A DNA stretch of 5,778 nucleotides from Clostridiales bacterium (GCA_019418195.1 DYCJ01000162.1:1-5778); one strand, 5' to 3'. Shown: positions 1 through 5,778, counted from the stretch's first letter. Numbers and translations are program-made. The notes: generated by a model not told the origin, from the sequence alone.

Positions 1-95
1 TTGATCCTGAAAATTTTACTTTTTGGAAACTTTTTTATGCAATTTCCCTATTATCTTCTGATACATTTTGTTAAAAATATATAATTTTAAATATT

Positions 96-128
96 TTGTC
101 CATTCCCGATACAATATTGTGATATACT
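96..128 (+). promoter_or_regulatory. Possible cutC promoter (extended -10)
   Basis: An extended -10 element, TG-A-TATACT, lies at 120-128, about 50 bp before the cutC start. The only -35-like hexamer upstream, TTGTCC at 96-101, is 21 bp from the -10, which is too far for a normal sigma-A promoter, so recognition would rest on the extended -10. The rest of bases 1-177 is AT-rich and shows no gene or convincing RNA structure. The cutC ribosome binding site, GAGGTG, sits 7 nt before the ATG. Confidence 0.35.
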
Positions 129-177
129 CTTTGTTCAGACAGGCGCAGTACGCCAATTAAGTGTGAGGTGAAAGAAA

Positions 178-930
178 ATGGAAAATTATATTCTTGAAAC
201 ATGTGTAGATTGTGTAGAATCGGCTCTTGCCGCGCAGGAAGGCGGCGCCAGCCGTGTCGAGCTGTGCAGCGATCTCGTGATCGGAGGCGTATCTCCGTCG
301 CTTCCGCTGTTCCGCCAGATCAGAAAATATACGGACCTGAAAGTCAGGGTACTCCTTCGTCCCCGCTATGGTGACTACTGCTTTAGTGCTTATGAATGTG
401 ATGAATTGAACGAAGAGATAGAGATGTTCCGGGAAGCCGGCGCCGATGGAGTCGTTGTGGGTATCCTGAATCCTGACGGCACGCTGGATACAGAGCAGCT
501 CGCCCGTTTCAAGCAGACCGCCGGTACAATGGAGATCGCACTTCACCGTGCATTCGATGTGTGCCTTGATCCGATGAAAGCAATGGAACAGGTAATTGAA
601 CTCGGATACGATACGATCCTCACAAGCGGTCAGGAACCGACTGCCTGGGAAGGCCGGGACATGCTGAAAAAACTGCATGAAGAAAGCCGGGGCAGGATCG
701 AGATCCTTGCCGCCGGCGGCATCGGCCGTAATGTGATAGAGAAACTCGTGCCGTACACGGGGATTTCCTCATACCATATGTCAGGAAAGATCGAAGCAGA
801 CAGCGCCATGACATTCCGCATGCCGGGAGCAAGTTTCGGGCTCCCCGAGCGTGATGAGTATAAGCTGCTGAGGACAGACAGCCGGAATGTAAAAGAAGCA
901 GTTGAATATCTTGGCAGGACATTTCAATAG
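178..930 (+). CDS. cutC: CutC family protein (copper homeostasis family, TIM barrel)
   Basis: This 250-residue protein matches the usual length of the CutC family, a cytoplasmic TIM-barrel fold. Family hallmarks are visible in order: GGASRVELCSDL at residues 22-33, followed by GGVSPS at 36-41; RPRYGDY at 61-67; HRAFD at 123-127; ILTSG at 147-151; a glycine-rich AAGGIG at 178-183; and the late YHMSGK at 199-204. The start is set by GAGGTG 7 nt upstream. The historical role is copper tolerance. In E. coli the cutC phenotype was later traced largely to the sRNA MicL encoded within the gene, so the true biochemical function is uncertain and the name should not be read as proof of copper handling. 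It is unrelated to choline TMA-lyase, which is also called CutC. It is the only plus-strand gene here and converges on the RpiR-type regulator. Confidence 0.93.
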   Translation: MENYILETCVDCVESALAAQEGGASRVELCSDLVIGGVSPSLPLFRQIRKYTDLKVRVLLRPRYGDYCFSAYECDELNEEIEMFREAGADGVVVGILNPDGTLDTEQLARFKQTAGTMEIALHRAFDVCLDPMKAMEQVIELGYDTILTSGQEPTAWEGRDMLKKLHEESRGRIEILAAGGIGRNVIEKLVPYTGISSYHMSGKIEADSAMTFRMPGASFGLPERDEYKLLRTDSRNVKEAVEYLGRTFQ

Positions 931-936
931 TCCTGC
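914..936 (+). terminator. Hairpin over the cutC stop codon, possible shared terminator
   Basis: GCAGGAC (914-920) and GTCCTGC (930-936) form a perfect 7-bp stem with a 9-nt loop that contains most of the cutC stop codon (928-930). It sits between two convergent genes whose stops are 13 bp apart, so it could stall transcription from either side. No U-run follows on either strand, so it is not a standard intrinsic terminator. A chance hairpin in coding sequence is also possible. Confidence 0.35.
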
Positions 937-943
937 ACTCTGA

Positions 944-1741
944 TTACAGCAGCTTCTTATACTCCGAGATGATCATTTCCATGACCAGACGCTCCATGAG
1001 CATCTGACTGTGTACATTGGTGGAAAAGGAATAGAGGATCGGATATTTCACGATCGGATCCATCGCTGCATCCTCATTGGAGGTGATAAGCGCAATCTCT
1101 CCTTTCGTCCGTTTCAGGTAACTTTTGAAATACCCGATCTTCCTCATTCCGTCTCCGTACAGGTACTGCCCGGAATTGGAAAAAATGATCACAAGCGTAT
1201 CTTCATCCATGTTTCTCATGTATTCTTCCTGCTCCAGGTCATACGTGTATGTCCGGATATATTTTCCCTCTTCTGCCATGCGGTACATAAAATCAACGGC
1301 CGCAGTCTGTGAATAAACGCTGCCGAAGGTCGCCACTTCTTCATGTTCGTACAGGGCTTTTGCAAGACGCCGGATCATATTCTGATCTGTCTTTTCCGTA
1401 AAACAGTCAAGATCCTGATGGAGGATCTTCAGGTAAGGTTCCCATCCTTCTTTTGCGATATAGCGCCCCATGGGAAGTTTGTCTTCATACCCGTAGTAGC
1501 CGGATCTGTATTTCTCATTCTTTACCAGATCGCGGAATTCCTTGTAGTCGTTAAAGCCGATCTTTTTTACAAACTTCGAAAGTTTTGACTTGGATATGTT
1601 ACATAATTCCGCAACACTGTCTATAGGCAGCTTATCAATCTCATTGATATTTGCCAGAAGAGTCTCCGCGATATAGGAATCCGTTGAATCTCTTCGGGAG
1701 TTATTCCTGAGATTGATCAGCCGGTACGCCACAATAAACAT
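944..1741 (-). CDS. MurR/RpiR family transcriptional regulator (HTH + SIS domain)
   Basis: This 265-residue protein has the two-domain plan of RpiR-type regulators. The N-terminal helix-turn-helix spans about residues 25-75, with LPIDSVAELCNISKSKLSKFVKKIGFNDYKEF-like sequence matching the family's 'iaelA..s.sti.RF.kklGf..y.eFk' pattern. A linker follows, then a sugar-isomerase (SIS) domain from about residue 134, with the phosphosugar-binding loop FSNSGQ at 187-192. In this family the SIS domain usually senses a sugar phosphate and the HTH represses or activates sugar catabolism genes. The start is supported by AGGTGAG upstream of the ATG and by a near-consensus promoter at 1789-1817. The gene follows the oxidoreductase by 120 bp on the same strand and converges with cutC, so these neighbours are its most plausible targets. 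That is inference, and the effector is unknown. Confidence 0.88.
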   Translation of the reverse strand: MFIVAYRLINLRNNSRRDSTDSYIAETLLANINEIDKLPIDSVAELCNISKSKLSKFVKKIGFNDYKEFRDLVKNEKYRSGYYGYEDKLPMGRYIAKEGWEPYLKILHQDLDCFTEKTDQNMIRRLAKALYEHEEVATFGSVYSQTAAVDFMYRMAEEGKYIRTYTYDLEQEEYMRNMDEDTLVIIFSNSGQYLYGDGMRKIGYFKSYLKRTKGEIALITSNEDAAMDPIVKYPILYSFSTNVHSQMLMERLVMEMIISEYKKLL

Positions 1742-1788
1742 AGTATCTCACCTTTTCTCTGAAAATCACTGTCAACAAGTTGTGCTCT

Positions 1789-1817
1789 ATAATAATATCC
1801 TGATGCCTGATTGTCAA
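1789..1817 (-). promoter_or_regulatory. Sigma-A promoter for the RpiR-type regulator
   Basis: On the minus strand a perfect -35, TTGACA (1812-1817), is separated by 17 bp from TATTAT (1789-1794), one mismatch from TATAAT. Transcription should begin near 1782, giving a leader of about 40 nt before the ATG at 1741. A small palindrome, CAAC-AA-GTTG (1773-1782), covers the expected start site and could be an autoregulatory operator, although four-base arms can arise by chance. Confidence 0.75.
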
Positions 1818-1852
1818 ACAAAAGATGAAACCGGAATCTACCCGCTGTTCCG
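1812..1852 (-). terminator. Weak candidate terminator after the oxidoreductase
   Basis: Just past the oxidoreductase stop, the minus strand can pair CGGAA with TTCCG (1848-1852 with 1832-1836; 5 bp, 11-nt loop). T-rich sequence with interruptions follows. The stem is short and the T-run is broken, so read-through into the regulator is likely. The T-rich tail also overlaps the -35 of the regulator's promoter. Confidence 0.25.
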
Positions 1853-1861
1853 CCGGAATGC

Positions 1862-2848
1862 TTACCGGTATCCCGTCTTATTCAGGATCTGATCCACCGT
1901 ATCAGCCAGATCTGTGCTGAATTTTTCTGTCACATACGGAGCCTCGTCTCCGCAGATACAGCGGCCGAACTGTTCAACTTCCAGACAGTAATTGTTCGGC
2001 ACTTCCACGCTCCTCAGTTCATCTCTGCCGTCATATGTCCGGATCCTGTACGACAATGTCCCCGGTGCATTGAATCCGAAATCCACAGATACTAAAGAGC
2101 CTTTCGAGCCATGGATCTGAAAACGGTCAAGAGAACAGTTCTTCTCTGTTTCGAGGACCATTCCGCAGTCTATGTGCGCTTTCATGCCGCTTTCATATTC
2201 AAATACAGCAGTAGTAAAGGTGTCGATCTTCTCTTCCGAGAAGCTGCTCACCGCATCGATTCTTCCCGGTTCTTTTCCCGTCATCCGTTGTACAAAGCTC
2301 GCCGCATAAACGCCCAGATCATACATACACCCGCCGAGCGTTTCTTTCCTCATTCGAATGTTGCTGTGGTCATAATCTGAAGTGATCAATGCAGCCTCAA
2401 TATATCTGAGTTCACCGATCTCACCGGAATCAATCACTTCTTTTATCTCTTTAATGTAAGGGCTGTGCTGATAGGCAAAAGCCTCCATAAGAAACACATT
2501 ATTTTCCTTTGCAACCTGAAACATTTCTTTTGCTTCCTCTGCACTTGGCGCCAGAGGCTTCTCGCAGAGGACATGTTTTCCATGATGAAGCGCCCGGATC
2601 GTCCACTCATAGTGCATTGTATTCGGAAGAGGAATATAAACAGCCTCCACTTCGGGATCATTGAGTAATTCTTCGTAATTACCATATGCTCTTTTAAATC
2701 CATATCGTTTCTGAAATTCTTTCGCTTTTTCCACACTGCGCCCTGCTATGGCAGTCAGTTCACAGTTCTCTGCAAGCTCCATTCCTCTTGCCGTGTCGCG
2801 TTCAAAAATGTAGGCAGTCCCCATAACGCCCCATTTTATTTTCCGCAT
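1862..2848 (-). CDS. Gfo/Idh/MocA family NAD(P)-dependent oxidoreductase
   Basis: This 328-residue cytoplasmic protein has an N-terminal Rossmann fold starting WGVMGTAYI (residues 6-14), the position of the family's GxGxxx nucleotide-binding loop. The signature EKP follows at 96-98 in HVLCEKPLAPSAEEA, where K97 is the expected catalytic lysine. The C-terminal half is the alpha/beta substrate domain, with GGCMYDLGVYAASF at 172-185. The DxGxY arrangement there (D177, Y181) resembles the dimeric dihydrodiol dehydrogenase / D-xylose dehydrogenase branch rather than the DxGxH inositol dehydrogenase type. Members oxidise or reduce sugars, polyols or related carbonyls; the substrate cannot be named from sequence. 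The start has GAGGTG 7 nt upstream. No truncation or frameshift is seen. The RpiR-type regulator follows on the same strand, suggesting a linked sugar-responsive unit. Confidence 0.9.
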   Translation of the reverse strand: MRKIKWGVMGTAYIFERDTARGMELAENCELTAIAGRSVEKAKEFQKRYGFKRAYGNYEELLNDPEVEAVYIPLPNTMHYEWTIRALHHGKHVLCEKPLAPSAEEAKEMFQVAKENNVFLMEAFAYQHSPYIKEIKEVIDSGEIGELRYIEAALITSDYDHSNIRMRKETLGGCMYDLGVYAASFVQRMTGKEPGRIDAVSSFSEEKIDTFTTAVFEYESGMKAHIDCGMVLETEKNCSLDRFQIHGSKGSLVSVDFGFNAPGTLSYRIRTYDGRDELRSVEVPNNYCLEVEQFGRCICGDEAPYVTEKFSTDLADTVDQILNKTGYR

Positions 2849-2892
2849 CGTTCACACCTCACTTTTCTGACAATATTATCGATTTATCGCTT

Positions 2893-2919
2893 CAAAGTAC
2901 ACTTTGCGCAATCATTATA
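2893..2919 (-). promoter_or_regulatory. Possible -10 and palindromic operator before the oxidoreductase
   Basis: A consensus TATAAT is present on the minus strand at 2914-2919, but the hexamer 17 bp upstream, AAAATG, is a poor -35. An alternative TGGTAGAAT extended -10 lies slightly further upstream (TAGAAT at 2928-2933). Immediately downstream of the TATAAT is the near-palindrome CAAAGT-AC-ACTTTG (2893-2906, six-base arms), which would cover the start of transcription, a classic repressor position. The regulator encoded two genes along is one candidate binder. The leader to the ATG at 2848 would be about 60 nt. Confidence 0.4.
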
Positions 2920-2947
2920 ATTAATTCATTCTACCACATTTTACCTG

Positions 2948-2982
2948 AAAACAAAGAGAAGCTCCGCATAGGGGGCTTCTCT
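2948..2982 (-). terminator. Intrinsic terminator of ilvE
   Basis: On the minus strand, AGAGAAGC (2982-2975) pairs perfectly with GCTTCTCT (2962-2955), with two or three more C-G pairs possible in the 12-nt loop. The T-rich tract TT-G-TTTT follows. It begins about 31 nt after the ilvE stop codon and is the only convincing intrinsic terminator in the window. It marks the end of the ilv transcript and separates it from the oxidoreductase gene. Confidence 0.8.
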
Positions 2983-3013
2983 GCCGAATAATCCAGTCTT
3001 CTCTGTATATAAA

Positions 3014-4039
3014 TTATTCGATTACTTTGATCCATCCTTCCGGAGCCTCGATGTGTCCCATCTGGATACCCGTCAATGTATCGTAAAGTTTCTGGGTAAC
3101 CGGCCCCATCTTCTCCATGCCGCTCGGCAGACAGATCTCTTCGCCATGGTTTACGATCTTTCCTACCGGGGAGATAACAGCTGCCGTTCCGCACAGTCCG
3201 CACTCTGCGAAATCTTTCACTTCATCAAAGTATACATCCCTCTCCTCTACTTCCAGTCCGAGATAATGCTCTGCCACGTACATGATAGATCTTCTCGTGA
3301 TGGACGGAAGGATCGTATCGGAATGAGGTGTTACGACTTTATTGTCTTTTGTGACAAAGATAAAGTTAGCTCCTCCTGTCTCCTCCACCTTTGTCCTTGT
3401 AGCAGAGTCAAGATACATGTTCTCGTCAAAGCCGTTTGCATGGGCTGTCACGATCGCATGAAGGCTCATCGCATAGTTGAGTCCTGCTTTGATATGTCCT
3501 GTCCCGTGCGGCGCCGCGCGGTCAAAGTCTGATACACAGATCGTAATCGGCTTTGCGCCGCCCTTGAAGTACGGGCCTACCGGAGTCGTAAAGATCCTGA
3601 ACTGGTACTCATCGGCAGGTTTTACACCGATAACCGGGTTGATCCCGAACATGTATGGTCTGATATATAATGTAGCGCCTGAGCCGTACGGCGGAACATA
3701 CGCTGCATTTGCTTTAACAACCTGCTCTACAGCGTCTACGAAACGCTCCTCCGGGAACGGCGGCATTTCGAGACGTTTTGCGGAATCTACCATGCGGGAA
3801 GCATTCAGATCCGGCCGGAATGTAACAATATGTCCGTCCTCTGTTGTATACGCTTTCAGTCCCTCAAAAACAGACTGTGAATACTGAAGAACTCCCGCAC
3901 ATTCGTTCATCACGATATTCGGATCATCGATCAGAGCACCGTCATCCCATTTGCCGTCTTTATAGTTTGCCACATACCGTTTATCTGTCTGCATGTAGCT
4001 GAATCCCATATTTTCCCAGTCAAGATTTTTCTTCTCCAT
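3014..4039 (-). CDS. ilvE: Branched-chain amino acid aminotransferase
   Basis: This PLP-dependent fold-type IV enzyme transfers the amino group between glutamate and the 2-oxo acids of Val, Ile and Leu, in the cytoplasm. The 341-residue length fits the longer BCAT group (about 340-365 residues). Visible features are SVFEGLKAY (57-64, the YxxxxFEGLKA region), SAKRL (86-90), TLYIRPYMFG (123-132), the PLP lysine K184 in GTGHIKAGLNYAMSL, VEETGGANFIFV (218-229) with the cofactor-contacting glutamate, and CGTAAVISPVGKI (283-295). A CxxC pair (C280, C283) lies just before the GTAAVISP loop. The start is fixed by AGGAGG (4047-4052) 7 nt before the ATG. The gene has its own promoter at 4089-4117 and a terminator 31 nt after the stop, so it can be made apart from ilvBN, which lies 291 bp upstream. 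Confidence 0.96.
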   Translation of the reverse strand: MEKKNLDWENMGFSYMQTDKRYVANYKDGKWDDGALIDDPNIVMNECAGVLQYSQSVFEGLKAYTTEDGHIVTFRPDLNASRMVDSAKRLEMPPFPEERFVDAVEQVVKANAAYVPPYGSGATLYIRPYMFGINPVIGVKPADEYQFRIFTTPVGPYFKGGAKPITICVSDFDRAAPHGTGHIKAGLNYAMSLHAIVTAHANGFDENMYLDSATRTKVEETGGANFIFVTKDNKVVTPHSDTILPSITRRSIMYVAEHYLGLEVEERDVYFDEVKDFAECGLCGTAAVISPVGKIVNHGEEICLPSGMEKMGPVTQKLYDTLTGIQMGHIEAPEGWIKVIE

Positions 4040-4088
4040 TGTATTTCCTCCTCTGCTTGGAAAAGTCTTTCATTACTCTACGGTGACC

Positions 4089-4117
4089 ATTATAATACCG
4101 CGATTAATAAAAATCAA
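4089..4117 (-). promoter_or_regulatory. Sigma-A promoter of ilvE
   Basis: On the minus strand TTGATT (4112-4117) is followed after exactly 17 bp by a consensus TATAAT (4089-4094). Transcription should begin near 4082, giving a short leader of about 43 nt that carries AGGAGG and no room for a T-box. This is the best-placed promoter for ilvE. It lies 20 bp beyond the edge of the hairpin-rich element at 4138-4300, so it may be native to ilvE or carried with that element. Confidence 0.75.
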
Positions 4118-4137
4118 GAGTGCGCTCGGTTTTTTGA

Positions 4138-4300
4138 GTAACAGCTCAGCAATCCATTGTTCGAGAGCGGGAAGGATGCTTGCATTCTTCCGTGAACGGA
4201 CATATGGATTGGCCGAGCGCCTGCCAATGAGTAAAACAGCGGCGATAGCCGCAGTAAGCACGAAGTGCGGTTTTACGAATGGCGCGGGCTGAGCTGTTAC
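4138..4300. repeat. Cloverleaf-like palindromic element between ilvN and ilvE
   Basis: This 163-bp non-coding block is closed by perfect 13-bp inverted repeats, GTAACAGCTCAGC (4138-4150) and GCTGAGCTGTTAC (4288-4300). The first inner arm starts directly next to the closing stem: AATCCAT (4151-4157) with ATGGATT (4204-4210), then GTTC with GAAC, then GGAAGGATGC (4170-4179) with GCATTCTTCC (4182-4191), which has one G-T mismatch. The second arm pairs GTAAAAC (4231-4237) with GTTTTAC (4270-4276). It encloses two small hairpins: GCGGC-GATA-GCCGC (4239-4252) and GCAC-GAA-GTGC (4258-4268). About 50 base pairs use 100 of the 163 bases. No target duplication, transposase or T-box motif is visible. 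It could be a miniature or REP-like repeat, or a structured RNA; whether it recurs in the genome cannot be seen here. Confidence 0.75.
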
Positions 4301-4330
4301 GGACGTCCCCAATACCGGCAGTTACCGGAC

Positions 4331-4846
4331 TTAACGTTCCATCATGCTGATGGACTCGATGCCCACGCTTCCGCCCCTGACTACTTCTATGGTCTTAAAC
4401 TCTTCTTTCATCAGTTTGACCACCGCGTCGTTCTTCGTCGCGGTCTGGACGAACTCCACAAGTACGCTGTCTCTTCCGTAATCGATCACTTTCGCCTTAA
4501 ATGTCTCCGCGATCTGGAATACTTCCACTTTATCCGCCACGGAACACTTCATAACTTTTACGTAGAGGATCTCCTTCATCCTGACAAAGATATCGGTAAA
4601 GTCAATTACCTTGATCACTTCTATCATACGGTTGAGCTGTTTCTTGATCTGCTCGAATGTCTCGTCATCGCTGACTGTTGCGATCGTCATCCTCGACACA
4701 GTAGGGTCTTCCGTTGTTCCTACGGTGAGACTGTCCAGATTGTAGGACTTTCCGGAGAAAAGCCCGGAAATCTTGGAGAGCACGCCTACCTGATTTTCAA
4801 CATAAAGGGAAATCCATCTTTTTTTCATTGTGTTATCCATTCTCAT
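4331..4846 (-). CDS. ilvN: Acetolactate synthase small (regulatory) subunit
   Basis: IlvN/IlvH binds valine through its ACT domain and activates and feedback-controls the catalytic large subunit encoded just upstream. The ACT domain covers about residues 10-85, with WISLYVENQVGVLSKISGLF at 11-30 followed by NLDSLTVG at 36-43, and the C-terminal domain about 90-165. The length of 171 residues is close to the usual 160-175. The gene begins 12 bp after the ilvB stop, so the two are surely co-transcribed. Three in-frame ATGs lie near the start, at 4846, 4840 and 4828. The AAGGAG motif is only 3 nt from the first but 9 nt from the second, so MDNT at 4840 (169 residues) is the more likely initiator. 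The symbol ilvH would be equally acceptable. Confidence 0.95.
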   Translation of the reverse strand: MRMDNTMKKRWISLYVENQVGVLSKISGLFSGKSYNLDSLTVGTTEDPTVSRMTIATVSDDETFEQIKKQLNRMIEVIKVIDFTDIFVRMKEILYVKVMKCSVADKVEVFQIAETFKAKVIDYGRDSVLVEFVQTATKNDAVVKLMKEEFKTIEVVRGGSVGIESISMMER

Positions 4847-4858
4847 GCACTCCTTCCT

Positions 4859-5778
4859 CTAACAATCCATGATCATCTCTTCCAGAGTTCCGCCCGGCTG
4901 GATCATCGGGTAGACCATTTCTTCCGGATCGATGATAAATTCGATCAATGTCGGTGTCTTTGTATTTTTCTTAGCTTCTTCAAACGCTGCCGCAATATCT
5001 TCTTTCTTCATGACACGGATTCCTTTCGCGCCATAACTCTCTGCCAGCTTCACGAAATCCGGCGTGTACTCCGGCATCTCCTCTCCGTTCGTCCTGCGGT
5101 ACAAAGCGCCTGCACGCAAGTTTGTCATACCGTAACGCTTTCCATAGAAGAGCTTCTGCCACTGGCGTACCATGCCGAGATACTCGTTATTGAACACACA
5201 AAGGATAAGAGGCAGCTCCTCAAGTACCGCTGTGGCAAATTCCTGAATATTCATCTGCATACCGCCGTCTCCTGAGATAGCAATAACGGTCTTGTCAGGG
5301 TTTCCGATCTTCGCGCCGATCGCCGCAGGGAAGCCGTATCCCATTGTCCCGAGCCCGCCGGATGTGACAAGCTGTTTCTTCTCTGTGATCTCCACATACT
5401 GTGTAACAAACATCTGGTGCTGTCCCACGTCCGTCGTGATGATAGCATCATCAAACTGCCGGTTCATCTCCTGAATAATATCCATCGGGCTCATATGTCC
5501 CCTGTCTTTCATCGTCAGCGGATGTTCTTCTTTCCATGCTTTGATCTGTTCCAGCCATTCTTTTGTCTCACATTTCTCCACATACTCATTCATCTTAGTC
5601 ACAGCCTCAAGAGCATCCGCAACGATCGGTACATGGACATGGATATTTCTGGAAATCGACGCTGTATCAATATCAATATGGACAATCTGTGCATTAGGTG
5701 CAAAAGCATGGAGCTTTCCTGTAATACGGTCATTAAATCTCGTTCCGATCGAAAACAGAAGATCACACTCGCCTACCG
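4859..5778 (-). CDS. ilvB: Acetolactate synthase large (catalytic) subunit, partial
   Basis: This TPP-dependent enzyme condenses two pyruvates to acetolactate, or pyruvate with 2-oxobutyrate to acetohydroxybutyrate, the first shared step of Val/Leu/Ile synthesis. Only the C-terminal 305 codons are inside the window. The frame runs open to the right edge (VGECDLLFSIGTRFNDRITG and onward), so the N-terminal pyrimidine-binding domain, about 250 residues, is missing, and an internal ATG at 5602 is not the start. Visible are the end of the central domain with IGTRFNDR and IVHIDID, then GLGTMGYGFPAAIGA, and the TPP/Mg motif from GDGG to FNN (5272-5186). NEYLGMVRQWQ follows, a sequence typical of the anabolic enzymes. 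It ends with TAG 12 bp before ilvN. Any leader, T-box or attenuator would lie outside the window. Confidence 0.96.
   Translation of the reverse strand, partial: VGECDLLFSIGTRFNDRITGKLHAFAPNAQIVHIDIDTASISRNIHVHVPIVADALEAVTKMNEYVEKCETKEWLEQIKAWKEEHPLTMKDRGHMSPMDIIQEMNRQFDDAIITTDVGQHQMFVTQYVEITEKKQLVTSGGLGTMGYGFPAAIGAKIGNPDKTVIAISGDGGMQMNIQEFATAVLEELPLILCVFNNEYLGMVRQWQKLFYGKRYGMTNLRAGALYRRTNGEEMPEYTPDFVKLAESYGAKGIRVMKKEDIAAAFEEAKKNTKTPTLIEFIIDPEEMVYPMIQPGGTLEEMIMDC

Noticed and set aside
157..678. Minus-strand 173-codon frame opposite cutC
   Set aside because: It is antisense to a well-supported CutC gene, without a ribosome binding site or recognisable motif.
2931..3203. Minus-strand 90-codon frame overlapping the end of ilvE and its terminator
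   Set aside because: It is an out-of-frame shadow of ilvE running through the terminator hairpin, Arg/Gly-rich and without a domain.
4138..4300. Integron attC site or insertion-sequence end
   Set aside because: The outer repeats do not contain the GTTRRRY / RYYYAAC core sites, and there is no integrase, transposase or target duplication beside them.
4073..4312. Small open frames on both strands (79 and 69 codons) across the ilvN-ilvE gap
   Set aside because: They simply translate the palindromic element. Both strands are open, no ribosome binding site was found, and the minus-strand frame runs over the ilvE promoter.
4040..4330. T-box riboswitch or leader-peptide attenuator controlling ilvE
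   Set aside because: No T-box consensus (AGGGTGGNACCGCG-like) and no run of Ile/Val/Leu codons before a terminator/antiterminator pair. The ilvE promoter leaves only about 43 nt of leader.
4265..5275. Long plus-strand open frame (336 codons) opposite ilvN and ilvB
   Set aside because: It lies antisense to two clear, conserved enzymes, has no recognisable domain, and its His/Leu/Phe-rich composition is that of a codon-bias shadow.

Overview
The window most likely comes from a low-to-mid GC Firmicute, probably a gut-type Lachnospiraceae (Dorea / Blautia / Mediterraneibacter / Clostridium scindens neighbourhood). This is inferred from strong AGGAGG/GAGGTG ribosome binding sites 7 nt before ATG starts, sigma-A type promoters, AT-rich intergenic stretches, and the flavour of the proteins. 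No rRNA, tRNA, CRISPR array, transposase or phage gene is visible.

Layout. Bases 1-177 are an AT-rich leader holding a possible promoter for a plus-strand cutC-family gene (178-930). Everything else is on the minus strand. A MurR/RpiR-type (HTH + SIS) regulator (944-1741) converges on cutC with only 13 bp between the stop codons; a hairpin overlaps the cutC stop. Upstream of the regulator in transcription order is a Gfo/Idh/MocA-family oxidoreductase (1862-2848). The regulator has a near-consensus promoter of its own (1789-1817). The oxidoreductase leader carries a short palindrome that could be an operator. These three genes may form a small sugar- or polyol-related locus, but no substrate can be read from the sequence.

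The right half is branched-chain amino acid biosynthesis. In transcription order it holds the C-terminal 305 codons of acetolactate synthase large subunit (ilvB, cut by the window edge), the regulatory small subunit (ilvN), a 284-bp gap, then branched-chain aminotransferase (ilvE), closed by a good intrinsic terminator (2948-2982). IlvBN makes acetolactate or acetohydroxybutyrate, and IlvE does the last transamination to Val/Ile/Leu. The middle enzymes (ilvC, ilvD) are not in the window.

The most unusual item is in the ilvN-ilvE gap. It is a 163-bp non-coding element (4138-4300) closed by a perfect 13-bp inverted repeat and filled with nested hairpins, a cloverleaf-like layout using roughly 100 of its 163 bases in pairs. 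A TTGATT-N17-TATAAT promoter for ilvE starts 20 bp from its edge. It could be a miniature or palindromic repeat inserted in the operon, or a structured RNA. The remaining genes look ordinary for such a genome.
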